This document shows positions 1 to 7,057 of a DNA stretch of 15,421 nt, piece after piece. Position numbers and translations under genes: made by a program. Below the pieces are notes generated by a model, which worked only from the letters and a program-made list of their open reading frames with translations, was not told where the DNA came from and did not search any database. Every line of letters starts with the position of its first letter. Position 1 is the stretch's first letter. Origin of the DNA: Actinomycetes bacterium (lineage in GTDB: Bacteria; Actinomycetota; Actinomycetes; S36-B12; UBA5976); contig JAJXSV010000024.1 of NCBI GenBank assembly GCA_021784375.1, forward strand, positions 1-15,421. The letters are read 5' to 3'.

Positions 1-2
1 CG

Positions 3-1385
3 ATCATCCAGGGCGGCATGGGTGTCGCCGTCTCCGACTGGCACCTCGCACATGCCGTGGCCAGTGCGGGCCAGCTCGGCGTCGTGTCGGGTACAGCCCT
101 GGACGCCGTGATGGCCAGGCGCCTGCAGAACGGCGACCGCGACGGCCACATGCGCCGCGCGCTGGCCGCCTTCCCGTACCCGGCGATCGCGGCTGAGCTG
201 CTTGCGACCTACTTCCTGCCCGAGGGCCGCAAGGGCAAGCCCTACCGGCCGATCCCCAAGACCACCATCGAGCACAACCCCAAGCACGAGATGCTTTCGG
301 TCGCCGCCAACTTCGCCGAGGTCTGGCTGGCCAAGCAGTCCGGCGGCAAGGTGGGCATCAACTTCCTCACCAAGCTGCAGATGGCCACGCCGCCCGCCAT
401 GTTCGGCGCCATGCTGGCGAACGTCGACGCCGTCATCATGGGCGCGGGCATCCCACGTGAGATCCCCAAGTTGATGGACGACTTCGCGGCCGGTCGCGTC
501 GGTTCCGTGGGCGTCGACTCGATCATGCCGGATGGCATGCCCACGCCGCGCCTGGCCTTCGACGCCGAGCAGACGTTCGGTGCACGTCCCACGCTGGCCC
601 GGCCGCCGTTCCTCGCCATCGTCACATCGGAGACGCTGGCCGGCTACCTGGCCCGTTCCTCCGAGACCCGCCCGGACGCGTTCGTCGTCGAGCATCACAG
701 CGCCGGCGGACACAATGCTCCGCCCCGGCGCATGCAGCAGACGGAGACCGGCTACGGCCCGCTCGACGAGGTCAACCTGGTGAAGATGGCCGCGGTGGGA
801 CTGCCCTTCTGGCTGGCCGGCGGCCGGGCCGCGCCGGACAGCCTCCAGGAGGCGCGGCGCCTGGGCGCTCAGGGCGTCCAGATCGGCTCGCTGTTCGCCA
901 TGAGCACGGATTCCGGCCTGCGGGACGACCTGCGCGAGCAGATGCTCGAACAGGCCCGGCACAACGCCCTCGTGGTGCGCACGGATCACCGGGCCTCGCC
1001 CACCGGCTTCCCCTTCAAGGTCGTCGAGGTCGCGGGCACTGTGGGCAGCAGGGCCACCTACGAGGCGCGACCCCGCCTGTGCGACCTGTCCTACCTGCGC
1101 ACACCCAAGATCGACGCCGAGGGCAAGGTGCGCTACATCTGCGCTTCCGAGCCGGATCACAAGTACCTCGACAAGGGTGGAGACGCCGCCGACCTCGTCG
1201 ATCGCATCTGCCTGTGCAACGGCCTGATGGCGGCCATCGGACTGGGCCAGGAACGGGGCGACGGCTACGTCGAGGCCCCCCTCCTCACCCTGGGTTCCAG
1301 TGGTGCCGGGGTGAGCGAGATGCTCGAGCGCTATCCGGATGGATGGTCGGCCGCGGAGCTCATCGCCACGCTCCTGTCGGAGTAG
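3..1385 (+). CDS. Nitronate monooxygenase family protein (FMN TIM-barrel), 5' partial
   Basis: The frame is open from the window edge and reads IIQGGMG before the first internal ATG at base 18. That is the usual start of the nitronate monooxygenase/2-nitropropane dioxygenase barrel, so the true start lies upstream and probably only a short N-terminus is missing. Family members are FMN-dependent and oxidise alkyl nitronates; related enzymes include FabK and PfaD-type proteins. Visible motifs are QMATPPAMFGAM, GAGIPREIP, AGGHNAPPRR (candidate catalytic His codon at 711-713) and the phosphate-binding stretch GVQIGSLFAMS. A C-terminal extension carries several Cys residues (for example ICLCNGL) and ends in EAPLLTLGSSG. 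With more than 455 residues it is longer than classical enzymes (about 310-360) and fits a long form seen in actinobacteria. Substrate is unknown. Family call is firm; exact reaction is not. Confidence 0.88.
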   Translation: MIQGGMGVAVSDWHLAHAVASAGQLGVVSGTALDAVMARRLQNGDRDGHMRRALAAFPYPAIAAELLATYFLPEGRKGKPYRPIPKTTIEHNPKHEMLSVAANFAEVWLAKQSGGKVGINFLTKLQMATPPAMFGAMLANVDAVIMGAGIPREIPKLMDDFAAGRVGSVGVDSIMPDGMPTPRLAFDAEQTFGARPTLARPPFLAIVTSETLAGYLARSSETRPDAFVVEHHSAGGHNAPPRRMQQTETGYGPLDEVNLVKMAAVGLPFWLAGGRAAPDSLQEARRLGAQGVQIGSLFAMSTDSGLRDDLREQMLEQARHNALVVRTDHRASPTGFPFKVVEVAGTVGSRATYEARPRLCDLSYLRTPKIDAEGKVRYICASEPDHKYLDKGGDAADLVDRICLCNGLMAAIGLGQERGDGYVEAPLLTLGSSGAGVSEMLERYPDGWSAAELIATLLSE

Positions 1386-1396
1386 CCACTCGACCC

Positions 1397-1425
1397 TTGA
1401 ATTCGCCGCAATTCGGGTAGAGGCT
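1397..1425 (+). promoter_or_regulatory. Candidate fusA2 promoter
   Basis: TTGAAT at 1397-1402 and GAGGCT at 1420-1425 are separated by 17 bases, as for a vegetative actinobacterial promoter. The -10 is weak because its first base is G rather than T. Transcription would begin near 1432, inside the 1427-1440 palindrome. An inverted repeat GAATT/AATTC (1399-1403 and 1410-1414, extendable with wobble pairs to 1396-1417) overlaps the -35 and could instead be the 3' hairpin of the preceding gene. Confidence 0.35.
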
Positions 1426-1426
1426 C

Positions 1427-1440
1427 GGACGGATCCGTCC
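1427..1440. promoter_or_regulatory. Perfect 14-base palindrome upstream of fusA2, candidate operator
   Basis: GGACGGATCCGTCC is identical to its own reverse complement. It lies 10 bases before the Shine-Dalgarno sequence of fusA2 (AAGGAG at 1451-1456) and about where transcription would begin from the candidate promoter. Position and perfect symmetry suit a dimeric repressor site; no known operator is recognised. With no loop bases it is a poor RNA hairpin. Confidence 0.4.
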
Positions 1441-1460
1441 CGACGCGAACAAGGAGTGCC

Positions 1461-3584
1461 ATGGCCGACAAAGTCGCACCCGTGAACCCACCGACAAGCA
1501 CCGAAGCCATCCGCAACGTGGTGCTCATAGGTCCGTCGGGTTCGGGGAAGACCACGCTGGTGGAGTCCATGCTCTTCGCCGCGGGCCAACTCACCCGCGT
1601 GGGTTCGCTGGCTGAGGGCACCACCGTGAGCGACTACGACGACGCGGAGCGCCGACAACAGCGTTCGGTCAACCTCAGCGTGATGTCGTTCGATCACGAG
1701 GGCGTCCGCCTCAACCTCATCGACGTGCCCGGATATGCGGACTTCGCCGGCGAGGTAGGTGCCGGACTGCGCGCGGCTGATGCCGCGCTTTTTGTTGTCA
1801 CGGCCGATTCCGGGTTCGACGGCAACACCCGCCTGCTCTGGGAGGAGTGCGCGAGGATCGACCTGCCGCGCGCCATCGTCGTGACGAAGATCGATGCCCC
1901 TCGGGCATCCACCGCCACGCGTGCCGAGGAGCTCCGGGAGGCACTCGGCGGTGGGGTCGTGACCTTCGAACTCCCGATGGGCGATGACGTGTTCGACCTG
2001 CTCACGCAGCAGGTGCACAACCACGCCTCCGGCAAGCACACGGCCCGACCGGCCACCGACGCCGAGAAGGCACGGGCCCAGGAACTGCGCGCCGCCCTCA
2101 TCGAGGCCATCATCGCCGAAGCGGACGACGAGGCGCTCATGGAGCAGTACCTCTCGGGGGACGAGGTCGACAGTGCATCGGCACGTGCCGATGTCGTCAA
2201 GGCGGTCGCACATGCGCGCTTCCACCCGGTCCTGTTCACCACCACCCATCCCGAGGGCTATGGCATCGACGAGGTGCTCGACCTCATCATCAACGGCTTC
2301 CCGTCGCCCGTCCTGCACTCGATCCCCGCCGTGCAGTCGGTGACGAGCGGCTCCGCCCTCGCCCTGCACGCGGACCGGAACGGTCCGCTGGTGGCCGAGG
2401 TGGTGAAGACCACCTCAGATCCCTACCTCGGCCGCATCTCGCTCGTGCGCGTGTTCAGCGGCGCTCTGCGCGCCGACGACGTCGTCCATGTCTCGGGACA
2501 CTTCTCCAGTGAGTCCGGCCACGAGGACCACGATGTCGACGAGAAGCTCGGTGCGCTCGCCAGTCCCTTCGGCAAGCTGCTCCGCCCCATGTCGATCGGC
2601 ATCGCAGGCGACATCGTGGCGGTGGCGCGACTGACCCGTGCGGAGACAGGCGACACGCTCTCATCGAAGGACAAGCCGGTCATCATGCCCGCCTGGACCA
2701 TGCCGGTCCCGTTGCATCCGATGGCCGTCGTCGCACACGCCAAGCAGGACGAGGACAAGCTGGCCCAGGGCCTGCACCGCTTGATCATCGAGGACCCCAG
2801 CGTTCGCATGGAGCGCCCGCTCGAGACCAACCAGACGGTCCTCTGGACCCTCGGAGAGGCACACCTCGACGTGCTCCTCGATCGCCTGAAGACCCGCTTC
2901 GGAGTGGCCGTGGACGCCGTCCCCTTCAAGGTGCCCTTGCGCGAGACCCTGCTCGGCACGGCGCCCGGGCACGGCCGCCTGGTGAAGCAGTCCGGCGGTC
3001 ACGGTCAGTACGCCGTCTGCGACATCACCGTGGAGCCGCTGCCCCGCGGCACTGGTTTCGAGTTCGTGGATGAGGTCGTCGGCGGGTCGGTGCCACGCCA
3101 GTACATCCCCTCCGTGGAGAAGGGCGTGCGCGCGCAACTCGAGCGCGGTCTGGCGGCGGGCTACCACGTGGTCGACCTCCGGGTGCGCCTGCAGGACGGC
3201 AAGTCGCACAGCGTCGACTCCTCCGACATGGCGTTCCAGCACGCCGGCCAGTTGGCCCTGCAGGACGCTGCGGCCAAGGTGGGCGTGGGGTTGCTGGAGC
3301 CGGTCTCCCTGGTGGAGGTCGAGGTGGACGACGCCTATGTGGGTGCGGTGCTCGGCGATATCCCGACGCGTCGGGGTCGGGTCACCGGCACGCAGCCGTC
3401 GGGCTCGAGCGGCCGCTCGGTGGTGTCCGCCGAGGTGCCGGATCTCGAACTCGTCACCTACTCCACCGCTCTGCGCTCGTTGTCGCACGGAACCGGTCGC
3501 TTCACCCGCACTCCGCACGGCTACGAGACCATGCCGCAGCAGCTGGCGAAGAGCTTCATGATCAAGGATGCAGAGAAGGCGTGA
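1461..3584 (+). CDS. fusA2: Elongation factor G-like protein (FusA2)
   Basis: A 707-residue translation factor GTPase with full EF-G length. G1 is GPSGSGKTT (residues 24-32), G3 is DVPGY (88-92) where EF-G has DTPGH, and G4 is TKID (142-145) where the consensus is NKxD. The switch I stretch, RGIT in EF-G, reads RSVN (68-71). Domains II-V follow; the domain IV region includes GHGQYAVC, PRQYIPSVEKGV and AFQHAG. This pattern matches the actinobacterial EF-G paralogue FusA2, whose cellular role is not settled, rather than the essential translocase, which normally sits beside rpsG and tuf. The start is supported by AAGGAG at 1451-1456, four bases before the ATG. It leads a compact gene cluster, with the next start 12 bases after its stop. 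The changed switch residues suggest altered GTP handling, but such changes are probably common to the subfamily. Confidence 0.9.
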   Translation: MADKVAPVNPPTSTEAIRNVVLIGPSGSGKTTLVESMLFAAGQLTRVGSLAEGTTVSDYDDAERRQQRSVNLSVMSFDHEGVRLNLIDVPGYADFAGEVGAGLRAADAALFVVTADSGFDGNTRLLWEECARIDLPRAIVVTKIDAPRASTATRAEELREALGGGVVTFELPMGDDVFDLLTQQVHNHASGKHTARPATDAEKARAQELRAALIEAIIAEADDEALMEQYLSGDEVDSASARADVVKAVAHARFHPVLFTTTHPEGYGIDEVLDLIINGFPSPVLHSIPAVQSVTSGSALALHADRNGPLVAEVVKTTSDPYLGRISLVRVFSGALRADDVVHVSGHFSSESGHEDHDVDEKLGALASPFGKLLRPMSIGIAGDIVAVARLTRAETGDTLSSKDKPVIMPAWTMPVPLHPMAVVAHAKQDEDKLAQGLHRLIIEDPSVRMERPLETNQTVLWTLGEAHLDVLLDRLKTRFGVAVDAVPFKVPLRETLLGTAPGHGRLVKQSGGHGQYAVCDITVEPLPRGTGFEFVDEVVGGSVPRQYIPSVEKGVRAQLERGLAAGYHVVDLRVRLQDGKSHSVDSSDMAFQHAGQLALQDAAAKVGVGLLEPVSLVEVEVDDAYVGAVLGDIPTRRGRVTGTQPSGSSGRSVVSAEVPDLELVTYSTALRSLSHGTGRFTRTPHGYETMPQQLAKSFMIKDAEKA

Positions 3585-3596
3585 CATCCTGAGCAC

Positions 3597-4115
3597 ATGA
3601 CCGACGGACCTCATGCCGAGCGCATCGAGGTCCGTCGTTCGTCGCGGCGCAAGAAGACCATCTCCGTGCATCGCGAGGGCGACGTCCTCGTGGTGAGCGC
3701 TCCGCAATGGATGTCGAGGGCCGACGTGGACCGCCACGCCCACGACCTGGTGGAACGCCTTCGTCGTCGTGAACCGGCGCAGGTCAGCGATGTCGAACTG
3801 CTCACCCGGACGCTGTGGTTGCGCATGGAGTTCCTCCCCGAGGCACCCGAGCCGACATCCGCGCGCTGGGCTGCGCAGGAGCGGCGATGGGGCTCCTGCT
3901 CGTCCGTGGACCGGAGCCTCCGCATCTCCTCCCAACTCCGGCGGGCCCCGCAGTACGTCATCGACGCGGTCATCGTGCACGAGTTGGCTCACCTCCTCCG
4001 ACCCGACCACGGCTCCGACTTCAAACGCCTCATCGCCCGCTACCCCGAGAACGCGCGAGCAGACGCCTTCCTGGCCGGCATGTCGTTCGCGAAGGGCCTG
4101 CCCAATGCCTACTGA
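3597..4115 (+). CDS. YgjP/DUF45-family metallopeptidase-like protein
   Basis: This 172-residue protein matches the YgjP (DUF45, M48-like) metal-dependent hydrolase family. The N-terminal half is a basic beta-rich stretch (RRSSRRKKTISV near residues 13-24). The conserved RWGSCSS motif is at 97-103. The zinc site HELAH is at 128-132 (His128, Glu129, His132) with a likely third ligand His138 in RPDHGSDF. It is shorter than E. coli-type YgjP because the N-terminal part is compact. The substrate is unknown; family members resemble SprT/wss proteases in their active site. It begins 12 bases after the fusA2 stop without a strong Shine-Dalgarno sequence, so translation may be coupled to fusA2. It overlaps the next gene by 11 bases. 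Confidence 0.85.
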   Translation: MTDGPHAERIEVRRSSRRKKTISVHREGDVLVVSAPQWMSRADVDRHAHDLVERLRRREPAQVSDVELLTRTLWLRMEFLPEAPEPTSARWAAQERRWGSCSSVDRSLRISSQLRRAPQYVIDAVIVHELAHLLRPDHGSDFKRLIARYPENARADAFLAGMSFAKGLPNAY

Positions 4116-4674
4116 GGCCTCGCTGCCGCAGCGCATCGTCATCCACGGGTGCAGCGGATCGGGCAAGAGCACGCTGGCCCGGCAATTGGGGCAGCGCGCA
4201 GGACTCCCCGTCATCGAGCTCGATGCCCTGTTCCACCAGCCGGGATGGACCGAGCTTCCCGTCGCGGAGTTCCAGGACCGCGTCACCGCGGCCCTGGCTG
4301 CCGCCGAACGGACAACCGGGGGTTGGATCGTGGACGGCAACTACGACAGCGCCCTCGATGGGCTGGTGCGGCGGCGTGCCACGTTGGTGCTGTGGTTCGA
4401 CCTGCCACGCGTGCGCGTCATGGCCCGCATGGTCCGGCGCACCCTGACCCGAACGCTCACCCACGCGGAGCTGTGGAACGGGAATCGCGAGCGGTGGCGC
4501 GACGTCCTCGCCTGGGATCCGAAGCGTTCGATCATCCGCTGGGCCTGGACGCGTCATCACGTGTACCGCGATCGTCTGCGATCCGCATCCCTTGACCACC
4601 CGCGTGACCAACGCTGGATCCGCATCGGGAACCAGCGTGATGTGGGGCGCGTACTCTCGGAGTTCCCATGCTGA
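4105..4674 (+). CDS. P-loop kinase-like protein (adenylate kinase/topology modulation family)
   Basis: This 189-residue protein has a Walker A motif GCSGSGKST at residues 15-23 followed by the nucleoside-monophosphate-kinase-like stretch IELDALFHQPGW. Next come WIVDGNYDSALD and the arginine-rich region ending in ELWNGNRERW, both typical of proteins annotated as topology modulation protein or adenylate kinase-like ATPase. The phosphate acceptor is unknown. The chosen ATG overlaps the end of the peptidase gene by 11 bases and has GAAGGG at 4091-4096 eight bases upstream. Longer in-frame starts back to 3769 would lie inside the peptidase gene and are rejected. Its 3' end overlaps the next start by 7 bases, so it is probably co-transcribed with its neighbours. 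Family call is good, function open. Confidence 0.82.
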   Translation: MPTEASLPQRIVIHGCSGSGKSTLARQLGQRAGLPVIELDALFHQPGWTELPVAEFQDRVTAALAAAERTTGGWIVDGNYDSALDGLVRRRATLVLWFDLPRVRVMARMVRRTLTRTLTHAELWNGNRERWRDVLAWDPKRSIIRWAWTRHHVYRDRLRSASLDHPRDQRWIRIGNQRDVGRVLSEFPC

Positions 4675-5579
4675 CCCGTCTCGCACCCACCCCGAGTGGC
4701 TTCCTGCACGAGGGCAACCTCGTGAACTTCCTGCTGGTGCAACGGCTCGCGCGTGAGGTGGGGGCCGATATCGCCTTACGCATCGACGACATGGATGTGT
4801 TCCGCATGCGGACCGAATACGTCGACGACGTGTTCCGCTGCCTGCGCTGGCTGGGGATCGAGTGGCAGCAGGGCCCGCAGGACATGGCGGACTACGAGCA
4901 GTTGCCCGAGCCCGAAGATCGCGCCGATCACTACTACGACGTCCTCGACGACATGGTGGTGGCAGGACTGCCCGCCTTCGTCTGCAAGTGCTCACGACGC
5001 GACCTCGGGCGCAACCTGCGGTGCGAGCAGGGCTGTGCAGCGAAGCGCCTCGAACTCGTCGCACGGCGGACCGCGGTGCGGGTCCGCATCCCCGACACCG
5101 AGGTTGCGCTCGCGCGTGCGTTCGGCGACGTGACGATGTGGCGGCGGGAGGACCTCCCCGCCTACCAACTGGCCTCCCTCGTCGACGATCACGAGATGGC
5201 CGTGACGCACATCGTACGCGGTGCGGATCTTCGCGATTCGACGGCGTTGCAGTTGTGGCTTGCTCGCTTCCTGCCCGATTCGCCGTTCCTGCGCGCTGAC
5301 ATCCGTCATCACGAACTTGTGGCAGGGGAGGACGGCGCGAAGCTCTCGAAGTCGCAGGGCACGGAACGCCTGGAGCTCACACCGGGATTGCGCAGCCGCC
5401 TCGATGCGCTCGTGGCCTCGACGGTGCTGGGGTCAGCGCAGGAACAGCTGGTTGAGGCGGCGCGTGGTGAAGGCCAGGCCGACGACGCAGAAGCAGGCGA
5501 AGTAGGCGACGTGCCAGAACAGGGCCTGGTCGAGCTGCCCGTACATGAGCCCGCGCAGCATGGCGATCGCCTGCCATAG
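4668..5579 (+). CDS. Stand-alone glutamyl-tRNA synthetase-like protein (GluQ type)
   Basis: A 303-residue class I synthetase catalytic domain of GluRS type without an anticodon-binding domain. The HIGH-equivalent HEGN is at residues 14-17 within APTPSGFLHEGN. RIDDMD (38-43) corresponds to RIEDTD in GluRS. A probable zinc site is formed by Cys106, Cys108, Cys119 and Cys123 (CxC-x10-C-x3-C), like that of GluQ. The KMSKS-equivalent KLSKS is at 225-229. GluQ enzymes attach glutamate to queuosine in tRNA-Asp; whether this protein does so is uncertain, because HEGN is unusual and queuosine is not general in actinobacteria. The start overlaps the kinase gene by 7 bases and has CGGAG at 4658-4662. 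Residues 256-303 lie antisense to the convergent permease gene, so the natural C-terminus may be close to residue 255. Catalytic domain call is firm; tRNA and product are unknown. Confidence 0.82.
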   Translation: MLTRLAPTPSGFLHEGNLVNFLLVQRLAREVGADIALRIDDMDVFRMRTEYVDDVFRCLRWLGIEWQQGPQDMADYEQLPEPEDRADHYYDVLDDMVVAGLPAFVCKCSRRDLGRNLRCEQGCAAKRLELVARRTAVRVRIPDTEVALARAFGDVTMWRREDLPAYQLASLVDDHEMAVTHIVRGADLRDSTALQLWLARFLPDSPFLRADIRHHELVAGEDGAKLSKSQGTERLELTPGLRSRLDALVASTVLGSAQEQLVEAARGEGQADDAEAGEVGDVPEQGLVELPVHEPAQHGDRLP

Positions 5580-6275
5580 GGGCAGCGCGTGGATCACCTG
5601 CTGCAGGGCCCACGGGAATCCATCGAGCGGGAAGAACGCGCCCGAGAAGAGGAACATGGGCAGGAGCAGGAAGTTCACCCAGTTCAGTTGCTGCATGGAC
5701 TCCATGTACGACGTGATCGCCATGCCCACGGACGCGAATCCGAAGGCCACCACCGCGGCTGCAGGGATGGCGAGGATCGCCCACGCGCTCGGCACCAGGT
5801 GCAGCGGCGTCACGATGCTCATGAAGCCCACCGCGTAACAGGCCCCGCGGAGCGTCGCCCAGCCGATCTCCCCGGCCGCGGTGTCGAGCGCACCGAGCGA
5901 CGTCGCCATCACCGCGTTGTAGAACTTGCCGAAGTGCATCTTGAAGAACACGTTCCACGTGGAGTCCGCCAGCGCACCGTTCATGGCACTGGTGGCCAGG
6001 AGTGCAGGGGCGATGTAGGTGGCGTAGGACATCTGCTGCCCACCGGCGTCGGCCACACGGCCCACGAAGTTGCCGAGCCCGAAGCCGAAGGCCAACAGAT
6101 AGAACACGGGCTCAACGAAACCGGAGAAGAACACCAGCGCGTTCGACGTGCGAAGGGCAAACAGATTGCGCTCGATGAGGGCCCACGGCCGACCCGAGTA
6201 GACGTCGGCGCCCCATCGCCCGGAGCGTCGCTCCGCAATCTCGATGGCCGAGGTGAAGAGGGCATTGGTGATCAT
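5433..6275 (-). CDS. ABC-2 type permease, NodJ-like (second permease of the system)
   Basis: A 280-residue integral membrane protein of the ABC-2/NodJ family. After a cytoplasmic N-terminus (RPWALIERNLFALRTSN) it shows roughly six hydrophobic segments. The C-terminal half contains LPMFLFSGAFFPLDGFP and a final membrane segment WHVAYFACFCVVGLAF. The first half of that signature is nearly repeated in the neighbouring permease (TPMFLFSGTFYPLDSLP), so the two are paralogues that probably pair as a heterodimer with the NodI-like ATPase. The ATG at 6275 overlaps the stop of the upstream permease as ATGA, which favours this start over the open frame reaching to 7007. Its stop lies inside the reading frame of the convergent GluRS-like gene, giving a 147-base coding overlap. 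Transported substrate is unknown. Confidence 0.88.
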   Translation of the reverse strand: MITNALFTSAIEIAERRSGRWGADVYSGRPWALIERNLFALRTSNALVFFSGFVEPVFYLLAFGFGLGNFVGRVADAGGQQMSYATYIAPALLATSAMNGALADSTWNVFFKMHFGKFYNAVMATSLGALDTAAGEIGWATLRGACYAVGFMSIVTPLHLVPSAWAILAIPAAAVVAFGFASVGMAITSYMESMQQLNWVNFLLLPMFLFSGAFFPLDGFPWALQQVIHALPLWQAIAMLRGLMYGQLDQALFWHVAYFACFCVVGLAFTTRRLNQLFLR

Positions 6276-7057
6276 GCGCTGAGCCGGCGTTCGAATTGAC
6301 GGTGAGCGAGCAGGATCCCGGCCAGCCCGAGACAGCAGAGGAATGCGACGTGTACCCAGAAGAGCGGGGCTGCCACGCCTTTGCCGAAGGACAGCGCGCG
6401 ACCCATCTCGGTCGCGTGCCACAGCGGGGACGCCCAGCCGACCCAACGCACAGTCATGGGCAACGAGTCCAGCGGGTAGAAGGTTCCGGAGAACAGGAAC
6501 ATCGGCGTGACGATGAAGCGACCCACGATGGAGAAGAAGCCGTCCTCGTTCTTCACCTTCGATGCCGCCCACAGCATCGGCGCCGCGAACGCCAACCCCG
6601 CGAAGACGGCGCAGGCGATCAGGGGAAGTGCGCTCGTCCAGGGCACGGCACCGAACGCGAAGAGCACCAGCCAGTAGGTCAGGGCGGTGAAGACCACACG
6701 GATCGCAGCCGCAAGGAGTACGCCGTTGGCGATCTGCCGGGCCGTCATCGAGGTGGCGTGCATGGCGAAGAAGAGCTTCTCCCACACGAAGCCCGCCAGC
6801 GTCGGCATGGTGACCTCGTCCTGACCACCCTGGATGGCCGCTGAGGCGAGCAGGGCCGGGGCAAGGAACGCGAGGTAGGGCACGCCACCCATGCCGTGCC
6901 CGCCACTGTGCTTGTCCACCAGCGAACCGACGCCGACGCCGATCGACGCAAGGTAGAGCACCGGGCTGCCCAAGCCGTAGGCAACGATGGCCCGCTTCCA
7001 CTTCCACATGTTGCGCAGGCGGTACTCCGCGACGTGACGGGCCCTCGACTTCGTCAT
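6272..7057 (-). CDS. ABC-2 type permease, NodJ-like (first permease of the system)
   Basis: A 261-residue ABC-2 family membrane protein. It begins with a basic cytoplasmic segment (MTKSRARHVAEYRLRNMWKW), then a first membrane span (GSPVLYLASIGVGVG) and about five more, with TPMFLFSGTFYPLDSLP before the last spans. It is a paralogue of the downstream permease. The start overlaps the ATPase stop by four bases (ATGA) and its own stop overlaps the next start in the same way, so ATPase and both permeases form one translationally coupled unit. ABC-2 systems of this type usually export polysaccharides, lipids, antibiotics or modified oligosaccharides; nothing here identifies which. Confidence 0.88.
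   Translation of the reverse strand: MTKSRARHVAEYRLRNMWKWKRAIVAYGLGSPVLYLASIGVGVGSLVDKHSGGHGMGGVPYLAFLAPALLASAAIQGGQDEVTMPTLAGFVWEKLFFAMHATSMTARQIANGVLLAAAIRVVFTALTYWLVLFAFGAVPWTSALPLIACAVFAGLAFAAPMLWAASKVKNEDGFFSIVGRFIVTPMFLFSGTFYPLDSLPMTVRWVGWASPLWHATEMGRALSFGKGVAAPLFWVHVAFLCCLGLAGILLAHRQFERRLSA

Noticed and set aside
2661..4340. 559-codon minus-strand open frame across fusA2, the peptidase and the kinase gene
   Set aside because: Antisense to three recognisable genes, low complexity and rich in Arg, His and Gly; it is a by-product of high-GC codon usage.
6276..7007. Upstream extension of the second NodJ-like permease frame
   Set aside because: It overlaps the other permease gene fully in a different frame; the ATGA junction and homology put the start at 6275.
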